This document shows positions 8,888-18,700 of a stretch of DNA of 25,032 nucleotides, in pieces; positions within the stretch are counted from its first letter, which is position 1, and each line of letters begins with the position of its first letter. The stretch lies in assembly GCF_000003605.2 (NCBI RefSeq), contig NW_003113967.1, positions 193,775-218,806 on the forward strand. Reading direction: 5' to 3'. A program made the position numbers and the translations under genes. This stretch comes from Saccoglossus kowalevskii. Lineage: Eukaryota; Hemichordata; Enteropneusta; Harrimaniidae. The notes under the pieces are model-generated. The model was not told where the DNA came from. It worked only from the letters and a program-made list of their open reading frames with translations, and did not search any database.

Positions 8888-10806
8888 CCATGAACAAAGT
8901 GCATTTATACCATGTTATTCGTATGGTTTTTGTGGATGGTTTTGTTTTTGTGAAGCCGTCTGCGATAGTTTCCCACGTAAATGCTATGATTTGACACATT
9001 TTGCACTGTGTCAAAAGAAATTTCACATCGAACATTACTTCCTCTACAACATCGTGCGGTTATTTCTATTCATAAACGTGTATGTCACCCAAGTTGCGAG
9101 ATATAAAGTTTACCCACCAATAGCAAGCTTTGTTACAATGACTGCCAGAAAGCGCTTGGAGCTTTTCATTTCTGTCTTCAGCTTTATTTCTGCCGATATA
9201 TGTTGCAGTGACATCATGAGTTTTGAGGTATAACACCTACTCTTCTATAATACTCAACAGTGGTGACAACACTATTACCACACTCGATGGTTGCAAGGCC
9301 GGTAAAGCATAATAGCATAAGGATTTAGCATTTCCAGTGCGAATAAAAACGAACACACTAAGTATAGTTTGAATAGCTTTAGTCTGACTATCAGTGAGTT
9401 GCATGATGTATGGATATCGTCACTGTATCGCCTTGACATCCAAGCCAACACAGCTTCCACTGTGCACAGCAACATTTATTCTCGGGTCAGGCATTTTCAC
9501 CTCTTGGCACACATCATGGTGAAAACAAAGGCCAATAAATTCTTAGAAGAACGGTATTTTGGGATGGTTGTTGATACCCCTATGAACAGTGTAACAAGAT
9601 TACCCCTACATATGCAACATAACTAAATTTGGTTGGATTTCTTCAAAGTTAAGTTTGTGATGTTTTCTCGATTTTAGCTATTTTCACCGGCTTTTCGATC
9701 AGTGCTTCAGAGCTGTTTGCACAGAGCCCTTAGAAATACATGGTAGTGTGGGCGCGTCTTAAATAGCAACGTGGAGAGTCTTGCAACTTAGCTCCGCCTC
9801 AAAGATTTTGATAGCTTGGCCAAGCGCGTTGAAGAAAGAAGCAATATGATTCTAATCTGTGAGGCATCATCACATACACATAGTCCTAATGAAATACTTC
9901 AAGGTGATAGTGGAGTGATTTGCTGGAACATTCACCTTAAAAATTCAAGTTGATATCCACTGTGAATGAATATAATCAATATAATATGGTAATATATACT
10001 GCACATATTGTCATTAGATATGGAAACTCTCAAGGAAGACATGCATATAAAAAACGGGATTACACATACTAAACGCTCTTACTGATGGTTAGGGGTTAGA
10101 TTTGTTATTCAGGTTGTGAGTGAAGTGGTCAATGTGATATGATTTATGTCTATCAATCGTGGTAGTCATGTCTTAACATAGTGTAATGCAACATCTGATT
10201 GTACTAATGAGATTGTGAACTACTGACTTTTCTGTGTAATCAGTATGTGTCATATATGTGTTTGATCGTTCACTAATCTATTAACCCTGAAGAGTAATGT
10301 ACTATTCAGTTCATCCATTCTCGCCTGATTGTGTTGCATAAACTCGTACTCTGATATAATGCAGCAGATTATGTATAGTGATCAAGTAATCATGTCATAA
10401 TTATATTATTGTCACATATTCATCTATTCTATGTTTTTACCCTATTGTCTCCTATTATTTCATGTATCTATCATTAAATAACTATTCAATATTTTACAAC
10501 CAGAATAAATCATCATTTGTATGCAGCGGGACAATAAATGCGTTGGTGAAAAAGTCTTACACGTAAGTATTTTGCATATCGTTGCACGCTCCAATATTTG
10601 ACTTTCGTCGTATATCACTGAACATTTAATCTTTGGTTCGAATCCCTTGTTAAGTGTGGCAATGCATGTTTTTTGTTTGTTTAACAGTTCATAAAATGTC
10701 AATAATATATCTAATATGTTTTGATTCAAAATGATTTTATAGAATCATCAATACCAGTGAATTTTATGACTGAAGATTCTTTGCGATTACGTACCCTATT
10801 ATTGGA
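8888..10806. other. No gene seen: AT-rich intergenic sequence
   Basis: Open frames occur (for example 8814-9233 and 9369-9626, plus) but start inside repeats or lack splice and domain support. I see no RNA gene. Confidence 0.35.
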
Positions 10807-10856
10807 NNNNNNNNNNNNNNNNNNNNNNNNNNNNNNNNNNNNNNNNNNNNNNNNNN
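10807..10856. other. Assembly gap (50 N)
   Basis: Exactly 50 consecutive N characters, a scaffold join or unresolved stretch. Its true length is unknown. Open frames drawn across it are meaningless. Confidence 0.99.
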
Positions 10857-11693
10857 CAGCAGCAAAAATCAGTGGATTTACCAATAAACTGCTGATATTA
10901 GTAACGAAATTCGGCAATTAAAAAGAATCGTCGCCTGCTTGTTGCCATATTGCGCTCCGTCGAAGCATTCCATCTAATCGCATACTTTTTATTGTTGATG
11001 AACTAAGGTTTACTCGGGTAATTTATCCAAGTAAATGCTATAACTGTAGTGGGAGTATGCCGACATAGCGCGAGTTACACAGAGGTTAATTTGTTATATT
11101 TTTGTAGTGAGAATTACAACCGTGCTACATTATTTTCAAAACTCCATCGCGGAAAAACCGAAGTTTGCATCAGTCGCATTAAAATCACTGGTGTTTGTCC
11201 TCCATGATAACTAACGCTCACTACATTTTCAGTCATGTTCGTTCACTCGCAACGTTTCTGTTTTGTTTTTTTAATGTTTATTTAATCCCCGGCTCCCTAT
11301 AGCATTTTAAAATAAATATTATGCAAACATAACAGTTGTCGGTGATTTCTACGTTGATATGAAACATCAAGCGAACAAAGCGTACACACAGTAGTGAAGC
11401 TTTATGCGAGGCAGCGGTTGCCACCGAGGTGGCGTACTCGTTGCAGTTTGCTGCACTGCAATGCTACTCCATACCACACATCAGTCACTCGTGCATTCGT
11501 AGTATAAATGTTTTAAAATACAATAATATTTGATTGACTAAAACTAGTGTCTTTCTTAGATTCTCATACGAATTACCAGAAAGACGAATTAAATTATGCA
11601 GATTCAGGGCAAGTGATTGTGAAATTGTTCTATTCCCTTCTTCCGTTCTGTATATTTTCTGTTTATTAGTAGCCGCAACTTTCGCCCATTATG
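10857..11693. other. No gene seen: sequence right of the gap
   Basis: Mixed AT-rich sequence. A short GC-richer patch (11400-11465: GAGGCAGCGGTTGCCACCG) has no coding support. Confidence 0.3.
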
Positions 11694-11738
11694 GTATCAC
11701 GGGGAATTCTTCTCTCTGAGGTTCTCCACACTTGCCGG
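11694..11738. repeat. Direct repeat, left copy
   Basis: Starts GTATCACGGGGAATTCTT and continues CTGAGGTTCTCCACACTTGCC. It matches 12490-12534 almost base for base, then the copies diverge. The spacing is 796 bp, so they may border or belong to a dispersed repeat. Confidence 0.7.
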
Positions 11739-12850
11739 GAGAAAGCAAAACAATTGAGTTACATATAATCCTGTCAATCATGAACAAAAGCTTGCGTTAT
11801 CAAACAATACGTATATAAGCGCACCAAACTCTCATCCCAAAAAGACATTAAAAAACGTTACAAAGGTGCTATTCACTCAAAAAGCGTCAGAAGTATTCCG
11901 GAAATAAACAACGACAACTCTTAAAAGGTCGATATCTCTGTACATCGACAAATCTCAAAACTCTGAAAAACTCTTTGGGGTATTACTTTCCCCATCATAA
12001 TCCGTACTCATAAACTCATTAAAACACCATAAAATTTCACAAAACTCAAAACACTGTGTAGCAAATACTCGTCCACTGAGGCGCGCTTAAATCGTTATAA
12101 AGGATCTCGCACGTCACTAAATATCCTTTCAAAACAAAGATCTGGGCGCTTACATACATACAATTCAACATCACAAAAAACGGTAAGGAAAAACGATAGG
12201 AAAAGCAAGCAATACATTACATTACTGAACAATAGGGTTAGGGTTCTGGAAAAGGGTTCAACGTCGCGTTATTCCGGGTCGTTCTTTATCATCTTCCTGT
12301 CTTTAATGTCGCTCAATTTTTAATTATTCAGTCCTATACGATACTCGTCCTTCATAAGGGGTTCTGAAATCTTCATCTCTTCAGCGTTGTACATCGGTGT
12401 CGTTCGGGTAAAGTCGTTAGACGTCAAGCGCGGTTTCTTCACAGGATGTCAATGTGTGTTAAACGCAATGCCCAGGGTTCTCACACCACGTATCACGGGG
12501 AATTCTTTTATCTGAGGTTCTCCACACTTGCCTGGGGGGAATCTCGTCTCGTCTCTCTATCGCATCCCCTTGAGGTGTGGGATCGGGAAAGTCACTTATA
12601 CTTTTCAGTCAAATAAGACACACACAACGAAATACGTTTCAACTTTAGTCTTAGTCGATCAGTCGAGCACTCTATAAGACACAGCGCCCTGGGGAAAAAT
12701 CCCCAAGACTATCGCAAGGCTGAACCAAGACTCTCTTAGACTGCGTCAACACTCGCCCCAAGGCTCTCCAGAACGGACTCTCGACTGCGTCTATCGTGCT
12801 GTGCTCCCCAAGACCAACTCAAACTCTCTTTATTCATTTTCAAAACTCTA
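11739..12850. repeat. Repeat-like block with A/C strand skew
   Basis: From about 11820 the plus strand is rich in A and C and poor in G (CACCAAACTCTCATCCC, CTCAAAACTCTG), unlike its neighbours. From 12540 it becomes C-rich, with recurring GACTCTC, GACTGCGTC and CCCCAAG motifs roughly 47-50 bp apart and a CTATAAGACACAG box at about 12670. No reading frame of useful length is present. A degenerate LTR-type or other transposon remnant is possible; class undetermined. Confidence 0.4.
12490..12534. repeat. Direct repeat, right copy
   Basis: Second copy of the 11694-11738 sequence, with ATTCTTTTATCTGAGG in place of ATTCTTCTCTCTGAGG. Confidence 0.7.
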
Positions 12851-13711
12851 ACCAATTACAAAACAGTAAAAAGACTCTAGGGCGTAACCTTCAATCATAA
12901 AGCCAATCACACTAAGTACTGAATACGTCATATCTTTTGATTAATCGTTAATATTTTACAATCCATATCCTTATATTTGAATCTGTTTCAAGATATTAAA
13001 ATTTTTTTTTAGAAGCAAAACAATACAACGACTAGATTTGGTGTCACAGTTTGCTCTCAATTCATATTGGAATATTGCCAGCAATAATTAATAAAGCTTG
13101 TTCAGAAAACCATTTATTCCCGACATCATATTTAATAGCTAGTTCTCAGGATCTACAACAGTAAATAAATAAACAGAAATCATTTTGTTTTTAGATACTG
13201 CCATATAAAATTTGGATTCGGACCATACCATTTCGAGCTGCAGTGTGTATAAACAATGACTCAACAAACAATAAACACATCTTCCACCTACAACAAAAAT
13301 TTTAGCCATAATTGAACCACCAAGAAAGCAACAAATATCAGGCTGCATCCTGAAAACAACGAGATAGCACATTTCAACCACCCATTACAAACATGAAATC
13401 CTCCACCCTTCCCAGTATACCCCACAGCATTAATGGTAGACTGGCCCAGCTGTGGTGATTTTTTCTCAGTTAAAAAAAATGGAAAAAATAGTATTGCGAA
13501 AGGTGGGATGAACGCGAAACCACGACAGACTGGTCTTATTTGCCGCAAATCTGTTCCTATTATTTATTCATGATATGCAGTGACATCACAGAACGGGTAC
13601 AGAAAAGGAGTGGGGGCGAGCTCGCTGCATAATGAGGTAAACGTTGTGGGTATTATGTGGAGATCACGCCTCACTGTAACCCAGGCGAGATAAAGCTACA
13701 TGCAGGCTACT
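12851..13711. other. No gene seen
   Basis: Contains overlapping minus-strand open frames at 13139-13381 and 13288-13548 with no recognisable domain or splice support. Confidence 0.3.
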
Positions 13712-13761
13712 TTCCATACAAATTATTTTAATGGAGGTCCATTAGAATAGTTTGTATGGAA
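13712..13761 (+). repeat. Hairpin with 24-bp arms and 2-nt loop
   Basis: Left arm 13712-13735 (TTCCATACAAATTATTTTAA...) and right arm 13738-13761 are reverse complements with two differences. Both differences become U-G wobbles if the plus strand is transcribed. The loop is only GG, too small for a standard microRNA precursor; a palindromic transposon fossil is more likely. Confidence 0.7.
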
Positions 13762-15010
13762 CGTTATAAATAGCAATTCGTTTGTTATGATTGACGACCG
13801 AGAAACTTGAAGAAAACTAAAGTCTTCAGGTACAAAGGTTAACTATATATTGTTTAAAGGTCAATTTACTCCGATTGGATAACGGTCATGCTTGTCATTC
13901 TGCTCATTAACATAAAAACTAGTATGAAAACACACAAGTTCCGGCTTTCACCACAGAGGGCGATGCAAAAACGTCCAGTCTGGGTGATTTTTGCGGTTAC
14001 AGGGGATTTCGCGTTAACATTTTGCTATTTTTTAAATTTAATTTTAAATTTAAAAAGAAACAAATCGCCCAGACTTAATGGTTCCTATACTCATTTGCAT
14101 CTATGTACAACAAGCTTTGCCAATAGATGCACCTGCCTCATCAAACTTTTGACCAACGACTCATTCTAATTATTGTTGAGTGAGGTGCTATTTACTAATG
14201 ATGTTTTAAGAGAATTAAATATATATATATGATTTTGAGGAAAAGGCTATGAATTTCTTTATTATTCTGTATTATAGAATATTTTTGCAACACTTGGCGC
14301 GCTGTGACACTTCATAGCGATTATTGTTTTGTTACTCTTTCAATGGATATTGACAGAACTGAGCTAAACCTTGCAACACTCTTTTTTGTACAGAATATTT
14401 ATTTTTATTTTTCTAAGCATTCAATTCCGATGCTCATTATTTTCTTGAAAACAAACTATTTTCTCACAGGTTACTAACTCCCCCATAACATTTGATTCGT
14501 GTATTTTATACACATCTTAATGAAATTGAAAGTTTCTCTTATAGTTAGGATAAGCATGGTTTTATAAATATCGACAGATACTCGACAAAAAATGTCGGTA
14601 ATAATCCAGTATAGGGGAAATCGCGTAAGTAAACACTGTTATAAATATTAAAGAGGTTAAATATCAGCCCATACTTCTTAAAAATATAATTACAGTAAAT
14701 ACTACAGTAAATACTGATTTCTGATCAATTTGCGATTGCTTACTGGATGTAAGAGTTTGAATGAATATATCAGTGATGTAGTCAATTGTGGTCCATGTGG
14801 CATTGTATACGGGGTGGCAATCATGGTCATAATTTGTCAACTTAAAATTTGTGTGATTAGTCTGTAAAATGACAATTCAAATGTTCTTTCATTTAAATGG
14901 GATGGAGCGAAACACAAGTGATCGTTTGCCGAGCTAGTAATTTTAATCTAGTGGTTTTGTTACAATTTTTGAATGATGTATAGCTAATACTAGTTTTAAC
15001 GTACTAGGGG
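13762..15010. other. No gene seen: 3' flank of the NXPE-like gene
   Basis: AT-rich. For the minus-strand gene, ATTAAA lies at about 14942-14947 and AATAAA-type matches lie in T-rich sequence near 14395-14415; either could serve polyadenylation. Confidence 0.35.
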
Positions 15011-15740
15011 CTACCTTAATACTAATTCTGGACAAATATAAGAAAGTAAGAGGTGCACTTCTTGATTAATCACAGGAGCAGGACTGTGAACACTTTCGTT
15101 GTATAACAATGACGCCGAAACCACTAAGTCCCAGAGATCAAGAAACCGTACACCAATACCACCAAATACGTAACGGATCATTCTGTTCATATCATAGAAA
15201 AGCCAGTTACTGCTGTTGACCGATCGCAAGGGCGTACGATTTTTCACTGGATGCGCTAATTTTATAAGCACTTTTGTATTAGGACATCTTTCTCTCAGTC
15301 TCAACACTGCTAATTTAGCACGGTATATCCTCTCGAGGTACGCCCGTGTTGACCACAAATTATAATGATAAGCAAAGTTTAAAACCACTACAAGTTCTTT
15401 GGATCGACAGTCTTGTTGTCCAAATTTGTCAAGTAAGTCACTCTCCAGTATTCGCAATCGATCTGCTAATTTTCCAATTCGTGGACTCACAAAATTATTT
15501 TCAAATGCTTCGTAATTAAACAACTCTTGGAATGAGCCACCTAACTGTCCAACAGTAGAGTCACCGCTGACTATAAATAACTTATTTTGTAGACACTTTA
15601 AGGCTTCAGGTTTCGTCCATTGCTGACTTCTACAAACAAGTGGAATGAACGTTTTTCTCTGTTTTTCCAGTAGCCGTCAGTGATTGGAATCGGCATGTCA
15701 GGACCACATGGAGGAGGCCTTGGTGGTTGTATTGCAGAAT
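15011..15740 (-). CDS. NXPE: NXPE-like gene, PC-esterase exon with a one-base frameshift
   Basis: After an ATGTTATAG acceptor the frame reads SAIQPPRPPPCGPDMPIPIT then DGYW, then breaks at an A run (15652-15656). In the adjacent frame it resumes with FIPLVCRSQQWTKPEALKCL. One extra A would restore the frame. Downstream come VSGDSTVGQLGGS (nucleophile-elbow GDST, Ser codon at 15559-15557), a helical middle, and GIGVRFLDLWDLV...SVHSPAPVI, which supplies the DxxH-like C-terminal part. It ends in TAG at 15013-15011. Confidence 0.8.
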
Positions 15741-18700
15741 CTATAACATTGGCAGTAAAATAGTGTATCAATAGAATATAACATTATTGTTTACAAGATC
15801 ATGACAACCATATAAATATTTTCCGATGTCTTCATATTCATGTTTTGACTAAAATAGCCTACTGTTCCCCCCCCCCACTATTGAAAAAAAACAAAAAACA
15901 AAATAACGAAAAGCAATTTATCGTAGTATGGAAAGTTTTGTTTTATTCGTATTTCGAGTTACGTAGAAGGCATACACACAAATGCAAACAAGATCAGTTA
16001 GATACATGGCAATAAAAGAGTAAGCATACAAGATCTGATAAGCCTAAATGGCTGGAATGAGATGGGTATTAGCCCAATTGGAAATATAGAAAGGGATAGA
16101 AAAAAATATCACACAATACAAAAAGCGACTAAAATAACAAGGTCAGACAAGTAGGTAACATTAAATCCTGGTTTGTAAATTAAATTCTGTAATATTTCAA
16201 CTTGTGAACACAATAAACCAATTAATTACAGAACAATCATATTAGAACAATCATATTACCGTACGAAGAAGCATTTATTCTACTTAACTGTTAAGTAACA
16301 ATTTAAATAGTAAACTAATATACGATTGATGAAAATTAAAATTAATATTCATTATTTTGTTTTTATATATAACACATACATCATTTCGACAAAAACTTGT
16401 ACGTCACGAAGATGCATGATTCATTAATATAAACGCACCGTGGATGCATAAATAACCGCACCAGTTATAAATAAATTAACATAGATTCTGTTCACATATA
16501 TAAATATATATTTTACTCACCTGAATTCGATATTTTCATTGGCATGTCTTTTAAAAACGTGTTGTGGTACGGGCTGTATAAATAAAGAACACAAATTCTA
16601 AAATATAATTTAGGGTCAAAAGTTATCATCATCACCCAAACGGATTTGAAGGTCGCCTTTTGGCAAGTTTTACGTCACAATTTGTTTTTCAAGGAATGTC
16701 ATGTTTGTGTATCAAGTAGTCGTATGTTTGTGATTGGAATTTTAGCGACTAAAACTGGCTTTGAAAAGGTGGATTGATACACAATGAGTAAATAGTCGTC
16801 TGGGTCAACGTTATCGATTGTGGAATACCTGAGTGTACAGTTGAATTTCAATACAGTGATGTTCCCATCTTGAATATTATACACGTTTTTTTACGTGTTC
16901 ACGTGTGCTTGTTTACTTATATTGGGTATGTAACTATGTTTGCAAGTTTCTATCAAATAGCGAATCATCAAGTAATCACCAATCTGTTCAGTAGCGATTA
17001 GAAATTTACCTTGTTGGCAAAATTGTGACCCACTCATGGTATTTAAGAAGAGTACTAGTGCACAGACAAATGAAAACTTAAATGTCAAATATATTCACCC
17101 AAGCTTGAAGATTACTGTTGAGACATAATATTTTTTTATGTAAACTCCACTAATGTTGTTATATGACATACTGCATGCAGATTACTGTGTTGTGTTTGTT
17201 CTAAGAACTCCACTATTTACGCATGTGCAGTGATTGTTATTGTTCGTATAACAGACATTATAAACATGTTATTGATTCCTCGAAAAAAATGAGTTATGTG
17301 CTACAAGAACAAAATTGTTTGATGTTCATAATAATTCAATGTATTCCTTATTCGTATGAAGTTATCACAAGAATACCACAAAATATGCACGAAGGCAGCA
17401 CAGTATCAACCGACACGCACCGTACTGTATGAGTACACACTTTGCGGTAACCGCGTAATAACCTTACTATTATACATCTCCCAAGTATACATCATCGGAA
17501 TGCCGACACCCAAAAAATTTAGAACAAATTTAGCGTACTTTTGTGTGTGTGTGTGTGGGGGGGGGGGTGCGGTCAAACCCTGGATGCTGCCGTGTTTGTT
17601 TGTTTTTTATTAGAGGATGCTTACGTGCGTATTCCATATTTTGAATTCGAGTTTCCTAATATGGTATGATGAAAATACCTAGTGCAATACTGCAAAATTA
17701 CGACAGGCTGTAACCTATTACGTTATGGTGACAGATGTATAATAATACCGAATATTACATGTTCTCGTCTATATTGCATCAATATAGAAGTCCGTTTTAG
17801 TTGTTGTCGCCTCCTCATTTGCATACTGTTTGCGTCTTGCATATCGTAAATAATTGTCTACACTTTTCAGTGTAGTAATGTACAACACAACTATTCCGCG
17901 TTTTGAACAGACGCCTTGCAACGCAAATAAAATCTGCCCTTCAAAGGTGAGTATAATAAAATAAAATATTAACATTACCTTTGAAACATGTGAAGAACAC
18001 GCCTAGTTGCATCCTTTGCAACTTGATCCAAATCTTTGACATGTACAGTCATGTTTTTCAAATCTTCGCAACTGAACTGCCTCAGTTTATTGCAAATTAG
18101 CGAGGTTTTACCCAAGGAGTTTTTGTTACCGTACTCACATTTGTTAGGCCAAACCCCTTCATTTGTAATAGAACATTGTGTTTCACCGGATTGTGAACCA
18201 TTTGCATATATTGCAGTGATAGGAAAGTTCATTTCTTTTGTTTTGATGGCGTTTTTCAGGAAGTCGATCGCTTCTCTCGTAAAATCGATCGAGATGGCGA
18301 TTTCTGCAATTCCAGGCCACGCTCCATAGAAAAAAATAGAGTAGGTTCCATTTCCATGGTCTGCCACACGGCCTGCTGTACTTGCCGACAATTGCCGATT
18401 TATCATGGTTGCCCTGAACGTGTCGCCACCCCTGTCTCGTTTACGACCATTTTCATCATATGTCTCGACAATAATATGTATTATTTGCCCCTTGTCAAAC
18501 TTTTTGATATTTTTGTTAAGCATAACCCTGAAAAAAATACAGCAATGTGATTAGGGAATGCTTGACAATTTTCTGCAACATGTGGTAAATGCATGCATAC
18601 AATTAGAGAATATTTCACATAAAAGTGTTATCACATTAATATCTATCACAAAAGTAGCACCTCTAATTAAAAGTTGATGTACATATTGTGTTCTCTAAAC

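Noticed and set aside
8814-9233. 139-codon plus-strand open frame
   Set aside because: It starts inside the tandem duplication and shows no domain, splice or composition support.
10630-10645. GGTTCGAATCCC, a perfect tRNA B box
   Set aside because: No A box at the right distance upstream and no acceptor stem could be formed; chance or a very old tRNA-derived relic.
10721-10921. Open frames crossing the N gap
   Set aside because: The frame across the gap is undefined because the gap length is not real sequence.
12230-12252. Telomere-like AGGGTTAGGGTT
   Set aside because: Only two units are present; too short to indicate an interstitial telomere.
13139-13548. Overlapping minus-strand open frames
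   Set aside because: Two frames overlap, neither has a recognisable motif, and no splice sites connect them.
17769-17975. Minus-strand open frame just downstream of the neurexophilin-like exon
   Set aside because: It begins past a strong donor, has no acceptor fitting phase 2, and shows no family similarity; treated as intron.
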